Made by a program: the position numbers and the translations under genes | Shown here: positions 25,428 to 33,628 of the stretch, one piece after another | Layout: the number at the start of each line of letters is the position of its first letter | Numbering within the stretch: the stretch's first letter is position 1 | Notes under the pieces: generated by a model | Databases searched by the model: none | What the model saw: the letters and a program-made list of their open reading frames with translations, nothing else | Told to the model about the DNA's origin: nothing | NCBI RefSeq assembly: GCF_900109285.1 | Contig: NZ_FNZQ01000003.1 | Location: forward strand, 1-64,000 | Length of the DNA: 64,000 bases | Origin: Jannaschia helgolandensis | Lineage (GTDB): Bacteria > Pseudomonadota > Alphaproteobacteria > Rhodobacterales > Rhodobacteraceae | Direction: 5' to 3'

Positions 25428-28400
25428 TCAGTCCAGCTCTACCAACAGGTCTTTCGCATCGATCTGCGCTCCGGGGCCGACATGCAGCGCGGCAACGGTG
25501 GCGTCACGGTCCGCATGAAGGCCGGTTTCCATCTTCATCGCCTCGATCGTCAACAGCAGATCGCCCTTTTTCACCTTTGCCCCGACCGTGACCGCGACCG
25601 ACGCCACGACGCCGGGCATCGGCGCACCGATGTGATCGGCATTCCCAACCGCCGCTTTGGGCCGCTTGGCCGCAGTGCCTGCAACGCCGCGATCCGGCAC
25701 ACGGATCGTTCGCGGCTGGCCGTTCAGTTCGAAAAAGACGCGGACCTCGCCATCGGGGTTGGTCTCGCCCCGTGCAACGCAACGGATTTCCAGCGTCTTG
25801 CCGGGGTCGATTTCGGCATGTGTCTCGTCGCCCGGCTCCATTCCATAAAAGAACACCGGCGTCGGCAGGGCGCGCACCGGACCATAGGTCGCATGGCGTT
25901 CTGCGTAATCGGTAAAGACCTTCGGATACATCAGATAGCCGTTCAGATCCTCGTTATCGATCTCCTGATCCAGCCTGTTCGACAGCTCCTTGCGCATCTC
26001 TTCAAGCGGGGCTGGCGGCAGGTGCTTGCCCGGCCGCTCGGTCAGTGGCTTTTCGCCTTTCAGCACTTTCTTCTGCAAATCCCTGGGCCAGCCGCCAGGG
26101 GGCTGCCCCAGATTGCCGCGCATCATGTCGATGACCGATTCCGGAAAGCTTACTTCGAAGCTCGGGTCCACCACCTGATCGACGGTCAGGCCCTGCGCCA
26201 CCATCATCAATGCCATGTCACCCACCACCTTGGACGATGGTGTGACCTTCACGATGTCACCGAACATCCGGTTCACGTCCGAATACATCTGTGCGACCTC
26301 GTGCCAGCGCTCTTCCAGTCCCATGGACCGGGCCTGCGCCTTGAGATTGGTGAACTGCCCGCCCGGCATTTCGTGCAGGTAAACCTCTGACGACGGCGCC
26401 TGCATGCCGCTCTCGAACGCCAGATACTGCGCCCGAACGGCTTCCCAGTAATCCGACATCCGCCGCACGGCGTCCTTGTCAAGCCCCGGATCGCGGGAGT
26501 TGCCCTGCAACGCGGCCAGAATGGTGCCGAAGGTTGCCTGACTGGTGTTGCCCGAAAACGAGTCCATCGCCACATCCGCTGCGTCCACGCCCATTTCGGT
26601 CGCGGCCAGGATCGTGGCGCTGGCGATGCCCGCCGTGTCATGCGTGTGAAAGTGGACTGGAATGCCAACTTCTTCCTTCAATGCCTTGATCAACACGCGC
26701 GCGCCGGCAGGCTTCAAAAGTCCGGCCATGTCTTTCAGACCCAGCACATGCGCCCCTGCCGCCTCCAGTTGTCTGGCCATGTCGACATAGTATTTGAGGT
26801 CGTATTTCGCACGGTCCGGGTCCAGCAGGTCGCCGGTATAGCAGACCGTCCCTTCGCAGACGCGGCCCGTGTCAATTACCGCATCCATCGCGACGCGCAT
26901 GTTCTCGACCCAGTTGAGGCTGTCGAACACGCGGAAGATATCCACACCCGTCTCAGCGGCCTGCGCCACGAAGGATTGTACCACGTTATCGGGATAGTTG
27001 GTGTATCCCACGCCGTTCGACGCCCGCAGAAGCATCTGGGTGCAGATGTTCGGCATCGCTGCCCGCAGGTCGCGCAGACGTTGCCACGGACATTCCTGCA
27101 GGAACCGATAGGCTACGTCGAAGGTCGCGCCGCCCCAGCACTCCACCGACAGAAGCTGCGGCAGGTTGCTTGCATAGACCGGGGCCGCGCGCACCATGTC
27201 GATCGATCGCATCCGCGTTGCCAGCAGAGACTGATGCCCGTCCCGCATTGTCGTGTCCGTCAGCAGCAGGCGGTCGCGCGACAACATCCAGTCGGCCAGT
27301 CCCTTGGCCCCATCACGGTCCAGGATCTGCTTTGTGCCAGCAGGCGGCGTATCGGCAAGTTGCGGTGGCACCTTGGGGGCGCGGATGTCGGCGTGGGGCC
27401 GCGGCCGACCTTCGGTCTCGGGGTGACCATTGACGGAAATATCGGCGATATAGGTCAGGATTTTGGTGGCGCGGTCACGCTGCACCTTGAAATCGAACAA
27501 CTCGGGCGTCGTGTCGATAAAGGTCGTGGAATAATCGTAGGACAGGAATTTCGGGTGCTGCAGCAGGTTCACGACGAAGGGAATGTTCGTGCTGACACCC
27601 CGGATGCGGAACTCGCGCAGCGCCCGGTCCATCCGTTTGATCGCCGCCTCGGGCGTGCGGGCCCAGGCCGTTACCTTGGTCAGCAGGCTATCGTAGTATC
27701 GCGTGATAACCGCCCCGGAATAGGCCGTGCCGCCGTCCAGACGGATGCCCATGCCTGTGGCACTGCGATAGGTCGTGATACGGCCATAGTCAGGGATGAA
27801 GTTGTTCTGCGGGTCTTCGGTTGTAACCCGGCATTGTACTGCGTGGCCGTCCAGCGTGACATCATACTGCGATGCGACGCCCGTCGCCTCGGTCAGGGAT
27901 TTGCCTTCGGCGATCAGGATCTGCGCGCGCACGATGTCGATGCCTGTGACTTCCTCGGTCACAGTATGTTCGACCTGAACGCGGGGGTTCACTTCGATGA
28001 AATAGAACTCGCCCGAGTCCATATCCATCAGGAACTCGACCGTGCCCGCGCATTCGTAATTCACATGCTCGCAGATTTTCTTGCCCAGCGAACAGATGTG
28101 ATCGCGCTGCGTCTCCGACAGATACGGGGCAGGTGCGCGCTCCACGACCTTCTGGTTGCGCCGTTGAACCGAACAATCACGCTCGTACAGGTGATAGATG
28201 TTGCCGTGACTGTCGCCCAGGATCTGCACTTCGACGTGGCGAGCGCGGGTGATCATCTTCTCCAGATATCCCTCGCCGTTACCGAACGCGGCCTCCGCTT
28301 CACGACGCCCCTCCAGCACTTTCTCCTCCAGCTCGTCCTCGGACAGAATTGGACGCATTCCGCGCCCGCCGCCGCCCCAGCTGGCCTTCAGCATCAGGGG

Positions 28401-28868
28401 ATAGCCGACCTCCGCAGCTTGTTTCTTCACCAGCTTCATGTCGTCACCCAGCACATCCGTCGCCGGGATCACCGGCACGCCTGCCGCGATTGCCACCTGC
28501 CGGGCACTGGCCTTGTCGCCGAGTGCCCGCATGGTTTCGGCTCTGGGACCGATGAAGGTAATGTCATTCTCGGCACAGGCATCCACAAACACGGGGTTTT
28601 CCGACAACAACCCATATCCGGGGTGGATCGCATCCGCCCCCGACGCCTTGGCCACGCGAATGATTTCAGGGATCGACAGGTAGGCCGCGACCGGGCCCAG
28701 CCCTTCGCCGATACGGTAAGCTTCGTCCGCTTTGAACCGGTGCAGGCTCAGTTTGTCCTCTTCGGCGTAAACAGCGACGGTCTTTTTGCCCATCTCGTTG
28801 GCCGCGCGCATGACGCGGATGGCGATTTCACCCCGGTTCGCGATCAGGATTTTCTTGAAGTCGGCCAT
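25428..28868 (-). CDS. pyc: pyruvate carboxylase
   Basis: The 1146-residue enzyme has the complete single-chain architecture: biotin carboxylase (about residues 1-455, from FKKILIANRGEIAIRVMRAA, ATP loop KASWGGGGRGMR, and FIEVNPRVQVEHTVTEEVTG), carboxyltransferase (about 525-800, with LLTDTTMRDGHQSLLATRMR, metal-site HFHTHDTAG), allosteric/linker region, and a C-terminal biotinyl domain with TIEAMKMETGLHADRD. It converts pyruvate, bicarbonate and ATP to oxaloacetate, refilling the citrate cycle. ATG at 28868 is best, as AGGGGA lies eight bases ahead; an ATG two codons earlier is possible and a longer frame to 29045 is not. The gene is divergent from uvrD by 216 bases. Confidence 0.98.
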   Translation of the reverse strand: MADFKKILIANRGEIAIRVMRAANEMGKKTVAVYAEEDKLSLHRFKADEAYRIGEGLGPVAAYLSIPEIIRVAKASGADAIHPGYGLLSENPVFVDACAENDITFIGPRAETMRALGDKASARQVAIAAGVPVIPATDVLGDDMKLVKKQAAEVGYPLMLKASWGGGGRGMRPILSEDELEEKVLEGRREAEAAFGNGEGYLEKMITRARHVEVQILGDSHGNIYHLYERDCSVQRRNQKVVERAPAPYLSETQRDHICSLGKKICEHVNYECAGTVEFLMDMDSGEFYFIEVNPRVQVEHTVTEEVTGIDIVRAQILIAEGKSLTEATGVASQYDVTLDGHAVQCRVTTEDPQNNFIPDYGRITTYRSATGMGIRLDGGTAYSGAVITRYYDSLLTKVTAWARTPEAAIKRMDRALREFRIRGVSTNIPFVVNLLQHPKFLSYDYSTTFIDTTPELFDFKVQRDRATKILTYIADISVNGHPETEGRPRPHADIRAPKVPPQLADTPPAGTKQILDRDGAKGLADWMLSRDRLLLTDTTMRDGHQSLLATRMRSIDMVRAAPVYASNLPQLLSVECWGGATFDVAYRFLQECPWQRLRDLRAAMPNICTQMLLRASNGVGYTNYPDNVVQSFVAQAAETGVDIFRVFDSLNWVENMRVAMDAVIDTGRVCEGTVCYTGDLLDPDRAKYDLKYYVDMARQLEAAGAHVLGLKDMAGLLKPAGARVLIKALKEEVGIPVHFHTHDTAGIASATILAATEMGVDAADVAMDSFSGNTSQATFGTILAALQGNSRDPGLDKDAVRRMSDYWEAVRAQYLAFESGMQAPSSEVYLHEMPGGQFTNLKAQARSMGLEERWHEVAQMYSDVNRMFGDIVKVTPSSKVVGDMALMMVAQGLTVDQVVDPSFEVSFPESVIDMMRGNLGQPPGGWPRDLQKKVLKGEKPLTERPGKHLPPAPLEEMRKELSNRLDQEIDNEDLNGYLMYPKVFTDYAERHATYGPVRALPTPVFFYGMEPGDETHAEIDPGKTLEIRCVARGETNPDGEVRVFFELNGQPRTIRVPDRGVAGTAAKRPKAAVGNADHIGAPMPGVVASVAVTVGAKVKKGDLLLTIEAMKMETGLHADRDATVAALHVGPGAQIDAKDLLVELD

Positions 28869-29084
28869 CTGCATGTCCCCTGGGTCTGTGGATGACGAAG
28901 TGGTAACGGCATCGCTGCGGCGCGGCAACTGCGTGTGTCGGACAGGCGCCGACCGTTCCGCAAGATGTTCCATTAAGATCCCCCTCGCGACTGCAGGATA
29001 GTTCGATATGCCGATATCGGCGCAGGCAGAACGCAACACGAACACGGGGTTCCCTCGCGGGCATGCACGTTCTATTCATCCCGC

Positions 29085-31505
29085 ATGAATGATTTTGACG
29101 ATTCCGACGCCTTTGAATCCGCCAGCCTGTCGTCGCGCGCGATGGCGGCCCGGCCCGCGCCCTACATGGATGGGCTGAACCCGGCGCAATTGCTGGCTGT
29201 CAACACGCTCGACGGTCCGGTTCTGATGCTGGCCGGGGCGGGCACGGGCAAAACCCGCGCCCTGACCGCGCGAATTGCGCATCTTATGGCATCGGGGCAG
29301 GCGCGTCCGAACGAAATCCTCGCCGTGACCTTTACCAACAAGGCCGCGCGCGAAATGCGCGAACGGGTCGGTGGCATGATGGGACAGGTGGCCGAAGGCA
29401 TGCCGTGGCTTGGCACCTTCCATTCGGTCTGCGTCAAGCTGCTGCGCCGTCACGCCGAACTGGTCGGGCGCAAGATCCCGGTGAACGGCGAGGTGCGCGA
29501 CCTGCACCTGAAATCCAACTTCACAATCCTCGACACCGACGATCAGCTACGCCTGCTCAAACAGCTCATCATCGCCACCGGGATCGACGAGAAGAAATGG
29601 CCACCCCGGATGCTGGCGGGCATCATTGACCATTGGAAAAACCGCGCCTGGACCCCCGACAAGGTCCCCGCGCATGAGGCGGAGGCCTTCAACGGCAAGG
29701 GGGTGGTGCTCTACCGCGAATATCAGGATCGCCTGCTGACCCTGAACGCCGTCGATTTCGGCGACCTGTTGCTGCATGTCATCGGCATCTTTCAGGCCCA
29801 TGACGACATTCTGGCCAAATACCGCGCATGGTTCAAATACATCCTCGTCGACGAATATCAGGATACGAACGTCGCCCAGTACATGTGGCTGCGGCTGCTC
29901 GCCGGGGGGCACCGCAACATCTGCTGCGTCGGCGACGACGACCAATCCATCTATGGCTGGCGCGGGGCCGAGGTCGGCAATATCCTGCGCTTCGAGAAGG
30001 ACTTCGAGGGTGCGGAAATCATCCGCCTCGAACAGAACTACCGCTCCACCCCCCACATCCTCGCCGCCGCCTCCGCGGTGATCGCGGGCAACCAGGGACG
30101 TTTGGGCAAGACCCTCTGGACCGAAGCAGAGGAGGGCGAAAAGGTCTGCCTGATCGGGCACTGGGACGGGGACGAGGAAGCGCGTTGGATCGGTGAAGAC
30201 GCCGAAAGCCTCGCGCGCGGGACACGCGGTCTCGACCCGTTTTCGCTCGATGACATGGCGATTCTGCTGCGCGCCTCGCACCAGATGCGCGCCTTTGAAG
30301 ACCGCTTCCTGACCATCGGTCTGCCCTACCGCGTCATCGGCGGACCACGCTTCTACGAGCGTCTCGAAATCCGTGATGCGATGGCCTATTTCCGCGTCGT
30401 CGTGTCACCGGACGACGATCTGGCGTTCGAACGCGTCGTCAATACGCCCAAACGCGGCTTGGGCGACAAGGCCCAACAGACGATTCAGGTCATGGCCCGG
30501 ACGAACGGCGTGTCCTTGCTGGAAGGCGCGCGGCTTTGTGTCTTGTCCAAGACCATCGGCGGCAAGGGCGGCAAGGCGCTGGACGAACTCGTCAAAGGCT
30601 TTGATCGCTGGCGGTCGGAACTGCTCGACGGACGCGACCACATCCATCTGGCCGAGGAGATTCTCGACGAATCCGGCTATACCACCTTCTGGCAGAACGA
30701 AAAGACGCCCGAAGCCCCCGGTCGCCTCGAAAACCTCAAGGAACTGGTCAAGGCGCTGGAGGGGTTCGAGAACCTGCAAGGTTTCCTCGAACACGTCTCG
30801 CTGATCATGGACAACGAACAATCCCAGTCCGAGCCGATGATCACCCTGATGACCCTGCACGGTGCCAAGGGGCTTGAATTTCCGGTCGTCTACTTGCCCG
30901 GATGGGAAGACGGGTTGTTTCCATCGCAACGCTCGATGGACGAGTCGGGCGTCAAGGGACTGGAGGAGGAGCGGCGGCTGGCCTACGTCGGCATCACCCG
31001 CGCCGAAGAAATCTGCACGATCAGCTTTGCCGCCAACCGCCGCGTCTATGGCCAGTGGCAATCGGCATTACCATCGCGTTTCATCGACGAACTACCCGCC
31101 GAGCACGTCGAGGTGCTGACACCCCCCGGTCTCTACGGTGGCGGTTTCGGCACGAACACGATGGCCGAGGCACAACACGATGCAATGTCCGGCGGCGTCG
31201 AATCTGACATGCCCGCCAAGGCCGCCAAGGCCGACGTCTATAACTCGCCGGGCTGGCGACGCCTGCAATCGAACACGGCGCGCCCGACGATGCAGCCATC
31301 GGAGGCCAGGAACCTGACCATCGATGCCAACGCCGTTTCGGCCTTCGCCGTCGATGATCGCGTGTTCCACACCAAGTTCGGCTATGGCGCTGTGATTGCC
31401 ATCGAAGGCGACAAGCTGGAGGTCACGTTCGACAAGGCCGGGACGAAGAAGATTGTCGGTCGGTTCCTGATGGGAGCTGATCAGGCCGGAGATGTGCCGT
31501 TTTGA
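29085..31505 (+). CDS. uvrD: UvrD/PcrA-type ATP-dependent DNA helicase
   Basis: The 806-residue SF1A helicase has the expected motifs in order: Q-motif LNPAQLLAV, Walker A LAGAGTGKTRAL (about residue 50), motif Ia AVTFTNKAAREM, motif II DEYQDTN, motif III GDDDQSIYGWRGA, motif IV EQNYRST, motif V TLMTLHGAKGLEFPVV and motif VI VGITRAEE. The C-terminus carries the Tudor-like segment VFHTKFGYGAVIAIEG, known in PcrA/UvrD to contact RNA polymerase. It unwinds DNA 3' to 5' in nucleotide excision and mismatch repair. About 25 extra N-terminal residues precede the helicase core. Downstream it faces the CcsR-like array on the opposite strand. Confidence 0.97.
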   Translation: MNDFDDSDAFESASLSSRAMAARPAPYMDGLNPAQLLAVNTLDGPVLMLAGAGTGKTRALTARIAHLMASGQARPNEILAVTFTNKAAREMRERVGGMMGQVAEGMPWLGTFHSVCVKLLRRHAELVGRKIPVNGEVRDLHLKSNFTILDTDDQLRLLKQLIIATGIDEKKWPPRMLAGIIDHWKNRAWTPDKVPAHEAEAFNGKGVVLYREYQDRLLTLNAVDFGDLLLHVIGIFQAHDDILAKYRAWFKYILVDEYQDTNVAQYMWLRLLAGGHRNICCVGDDDQSIYGWRGAEVGNILRFEKDFEGAEIIRLEQNYRSTPHILAAASAVIAGNQGRLGKTLWTEAEEGEKVCLIGHWDGDEEARWIGEDAESLARGTRGLDPFSLDDMAILLRASHQMRAFEDRFLTIGLPYRVIGGPRFYERLEIRDAMAYFRVVVSPDDDLAFERVVNTPKRGLGDKAQQTIQVMARTNGVSLLEGARLCVLSKTIGGKGGKALDELVKGFDRWRSELLDGRDHIHLAEEILDESGYTTFWQNEKTPEAPGRLENLKELVKALEGFENLQGFLEHVSLIMDNEQSQSEPMITLMTLHGAKGLEFPVVYLPGWEDGLFPSQRSMDESGVKGLEEERRLAYVGITRAEEICTISFAANRRVYGQWQSALPSRFIDELPAEHVEVLTPPGLYGGGFGTNTMAEAQHDAMSGGVESDMPAKAAKADVYNSPGWRRLQSNTARPTMQPSEARNLTIDANAVSAFAVDDRVFHTKFGYGAVIAIEGDKLEVTFDKAGTKKIVGRFLMGADQAGDVPF

Positions 31506-31582
31506 CAGGAGGACACTTGCATCAGATCGGGATGGGTATTCGGGTCTGATCGTAAAATGGGGCCCACGGAAGTATCCAGAAC

Positions 31583-31627
31583 CAAAAAAACCGCGATGCC
31601 CAAGGGAGGAAGGGCATCGCGGTTTCT
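31583..31627 (-). terminator. intrinsic terminator formed by the last CcsR-like hairpin
   Basis: On the minus strand AAACCGCGATGCCC and GGGCATCGCGGTTT pair perfectly around TTCCTCCCTT, followed by a run of seven T (plus-strand A run 31584-31590). It would end the ccaF1-array transcript while leaving the last loop motif exposed. Confidence 0.9.
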
Positions 31628-31800
31628 GTTTTGGCAACCGCCTCGTGGGAGGACGGGGCGTCGCCGGTTCGATCGCAGCGCCATCGGGAGGAAACGCGCC
31701 TGGATCGAATGTCTGTCACCGAACACGCGCTGGGCGGGAACGGTTCCGTAATTTCTGCGAAGGCTCCGGCGACGCTCCAATCGGGAGGAAATGAGCGCCA
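31583..31800 (-). ncRNA. CcsR-like hairpins 5 to 8 with one decayed copy
   Basis: Hairpin 5 (about 31769-31800), a decayed copy (about 31719-31747), hairpin 6 (about 31672-31706), hairpin 7 (about 31634-31671) and hairpin 8 (31587-31625) follow. Loops 5, 6 and 7 carry UUCCUCCC or GUCCUCCC; the decayed loop reads UUCCCGCCC. How these are cut into individual RNAs cannot be read from sequence. Confidence 0.65.
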
Positions 31801-31811
31801 CCGGTCCTTCA

Positions 31812-31885
31812 CGTCGCCCGTTCCCCAAGGGAGGAGGAGAGGTTCGGGCGGGTCCCCGGCCTAAGGGAGGAGGAAGACCGGGAAT
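31812..31885 (-). ncRNA. CcsR-like unit, hairpins 3 and 4
   Basis: Hairpin 3 (31853-31882) pairs CCCGGUCU with AGGCCGGG (one mismatch) around UCCUCCUCCCUU. Hairpin 4 (31815-31850) pairs CGCCCG with CGGGCG and GG with CC around UCUCCUCCUCCCUU. These two loops carry the longest form of the motif, CCUCCUCCC. Confidence 0.75.
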
Positions 31886-31892
31886 AGGTGCG

Positions 31893-31970
31893 ACGGTCGG
31901 ATCAAGGGAGGAAGAGATCGCCGCCGCGTATCCCGTATCGCCCAAGGGAGGAGAGGGCGATCCGGGTATT
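31893..31970 (-). ncRNA. CcsR-like unit, hairpins 1 and 2
   Basis: The first hairpin (about 31931-31967) pairs AUCGCCC with GGGCGAU around UCUCCUCCCUU, with a second stem layer after one mismatch. The second (about 31894-31925) pairs GAUC with GAUC and an outer GC stem with bulges around UCUUCCUCCCUU. Two such hairpins per RNA is the known CcsR layout. Confidence 0.75.
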
Positions 31971-31972
31971 CT

Positions 31973-32194
31973 TTACTTGCCGTAGGCCGCTTCCAGAGCG
32001 ACGCCGCGGATCATCGAGCGGCTCAGGCCCAGATCTGCCAGGTCACGGTTCGACAGGGCGGCAAGCTCGGACACGGTGTTGCGATAGGTGCGCCATTTGC
32101 TATAATCTGCACGTGCAGTTTCGATGCGGGTGATCAGACGGTCACGCAGCGTGCTGGCGATGGCACCGGTATTGCCATATGTGGTATAAGCCAT
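31973..32194 (-). CDS. ccaF1: DUF1127 family protein, CcaF1-like
   Basis: The 73-residue protein has the DUF1127 core at its C-terminus: SELAALSNRDLADLGLSRSM followed by IRGVALEAAYGK. The N-terminal half is helical and basic (TLRDRLITRIETARADYSKW). In Rhodobacter sphaeroides the equivalent CcaF1 is encoded just ahead of CcsR RNAs and acts as an RNA-binding protein affecting their maturation and turnover; DUF1127 proteins elsewhere bind RNA as well. The stop lies three bases from the start of the hairpin array, on the same strand. The ATG at 32194 is preceded by AAGAGGAAG inside a palindrome that may regulate its translation. Confidence 0.9.
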   Translation of the reverse strand: MAYTTYGNTGAIASTLRDRLITRIETARADYSKWRTYRNTVSELAALSNRDLADLGLSRSMIRGVALEAAYGK

Positions 32195-32235
32195 GATATC
32201 TTCCTCTTATAAGAGGCTTCTGCCTCTGGTGCGTC
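32195..32235 (-). promoter_or_regulatory. 5' leader of the CcaF1-like gene with competing hairpins
   Basis: On the minus strand AGAGGC-AGAA-GCCTCT (32212-32227) can form a hairpin, and CCTCTTATAAGAGG (32203-32216) a second that includes the Shine-Dalgarno AAGAGG. Both use the same CCTCT stretch, so they exclude each other; one leaves the ribosome site open, the other closes it. Confidence 0.45.
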
Positions 32236-32398
32236 CCGGCCCCATTGCCGGTCGGCTTGTTGTTTCGTTGATGGGAAGATGGGGCGGTTGCTGCGCATGC
32301 ACAATACTCAGAACATTCAATGCCGCTATGCAGCATTTGCATAGCGAAAGAGCGTCATTACCGCAGATATCTGCCGGTATCGCGAAACCTTTATACCT

Positions 32399-33598
32399 AT
32401 GCCTGGGATGAGTGCGCTAAGCCATCCGGGCTTCCGTGCGTATTTCTTCGCAGCAGTGCCCTTGGTCCAGGCCCTTTGGGCACAGCGCGTCACGCTGGGC
32501 TGGCTGGCGTGGCAGGTTTCGGGTTCCCCCGCGTTTGTCGGCTTCATCGCGGCGCTCGGGCTGGCCCCAATGATCATTGCGGGGCCTGTCTTCGGCGTTG
32601 TGGTGGATCGCTCCGATATTCGCCGGGCGCTGATGGCGACCTCGGGTGGCATGTGTGCCCTGCTGGTTCTGGCCGCGTTGATTGCGGGCGGGCCGGGGTT
32701 GGGAAAGATCGGGCTTGCCATCCTGGCGTTGGCCATCGGGCTGGTTACGGCGGCACATCACCCCGTCCGTATGTCGCTGGGTCCGCGTCTTGTGCCTATG
32801 GCGGACGTGCCTGCCGTGGTGGCGCTTTCGGCGCTGAACTTTAATCTGGGCCGGATGATCGGGCCGGTGCTGACAGGCCTTGCCATCGCATCGGTCGGGC
32901 CGGTGGCGACACTCTGGATGTCGGCGGCGCTATACCTGCCGATGCTGGTGGCCGTCCGGTGGATGGACCCGCGGCCGTTGCCGCTGATGCCGCACATTTC
33001 GGTCTTGCGCGGCATCGGGGAGGGATTGCGGTATCTGGCGGGAAACCGCGTCGCGCGGCAAGCTTTGATCCTGACGGCGGCGATCGCCGTATTGGTGCGG
33101 GGATATCTGGAGTTGTTGCCGGTCATGGCCGAAGGTGTACACGCGCGCGGGGCCGAGGGTCTGGGGCTGCTGACCGCTGCCGCGGGTGTCGGCGCGGTAA
33201 TCGCGGCGCTGGCCAAGACGGCGGGTGTAGGGCAGGGCGGCATTTCCCCGATTACCCGCGCATTGCTGGTGGTCGGTGTTCTGTCGCTGGCGGCGCTTGG
33301 CCTGTCGCAAAGCTGGTGGGCGGCGCTGGGCTGGACGGCTGTGGCGGGCTTTGCCTCGACCTTCTGCGGCGTCAGCCTTCAGGCCGCGGTGCAGGAGGAT
33401 CTGCCCGACAACCTGCGCGGTCGCGTCATGTCGCTCTGGGTGGTGGTGGGCATCGGAGCGGTGGCCGTCGGCTCGGGTGCGCTGGGCTGGCTGGCTGCCG
33501 GGTTCGGCTTGCAGTCCATCCTGATCTGGACCGGAGGCCTTGGCGGCGTTGTGGCGCTGGCGCTGGCCTTGCCATCAGGCGCGGGGCGGGCCACCTAG
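32399..33598 (+). CDS. MFS transporter (EntS-like exporter family)
   Basis: The 399-residue inner-membrane protein has about twelve hydrophobic segments and the MFS features of the EntS/MFS_3 group: an A-motif region VFGVVVDRSDIRRALM between spans 2 and 3, VTAAHHPVRMSLGPRLVPMA after span 4, and FCGVSLQAAVQEDLPDNLRGRVMSL in the second half. Such proteins export siderophores, drugs or metabolites with protons. The ATG at 32399 has no clear ribosome site and an ATG three codons later is possible. It is divergent from the DUF1127 gene and 30 bases ahead of mrp. Substrate is unknown. Confidence 0.85.
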   Translation: MPGMSALSHPGFRAYFFAAVPLVQALWAQRVTLGWLAWQVSGSPAFVGFIAALGLAPMIIAGPVFGVVVDRSDIRRALMATSGGMCALLVLAALIAGGPGLGKIGLAILALAIGLVTAAHHPVRMSLGPRLVPMADVPAVVALSALNFNLGRMIGPVLTGLAIASVGPVATLWMSAALYLPMLVAVRWMDPRPLPLMPHISVLRGIGEGLRYLAGNRVARQALILTAAIAVLVRGYLELLPVMAEGVHARGAEGLGLLTAAAGVGAVIAALAKTAGVGQGGISPITRALLVVGVLSLAALGLSQSWWAALGWTAVAGFASTFCGVSLQAAVQEDLPDNLRGRVMSLWVVVGIGAVAVGSGALGWLAAGFGLQSILIWTGGLGGVVALALALPSGAGRAT

Positions 33599-33628
33599 GC
33601 CGTAACCGCCCCTTTGGAGGTCTCAGCG

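Larger units (their letters stand above)
31583..31970 (-). ncRNA. CcsR/'cuckoo'-type array of anti-Shine-Dalgarno hairpins
   Basis: Read on the minus strand, directly after the DUF1127 gene, the array holds eight hairpins whose loops all carry UCCUCCC. Plus-strand positions of the complementary GGGAGGA are 31946-31952, 31906-31912, 31865-31871, 31829-31835, 31783-31789, 31686-31692, 31647-31653 and 31604-31610. Stems differ in sequence but are conserved in shape, for example AUCGCCC with GGGCGAU at the first and CGCGAUGCCC with GGGCAUCGCG at the last. This matches the Rhodobacter sphaeroides CcsR1-4 RNAs, co-transcribed with ccaF1 and cut into stress-induced sRNAs, and the wider cuckoo RNA family. 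The gap between copies five and six holds a decayed copy. Confidence 0.88.

Noticed and set aside
26640-28895. A 751-residue open frame on the plus strand.
   Set aside because: It lies wholly antisense to the clear pyruvate carboxylase gene and is a by-product of GC-rich codon use; no domain is visible.
31519-31552. ATCAGA/TCTGAT stem just after uvrD as a terminator.
   Set aside because: The stem is short with a large loop and no T-run; it may form but cannot be supported as a terminator.
31583-31970. The regularly spaced GGGAGGA copies look at first like a CRISPR or tandem repeat array.
   Set aside because: Only seven bases are shared, the flanks are copy-specific inverted repeats, spacing varies, and there are no cas genes; a family of RNA hairpins explains everything better.
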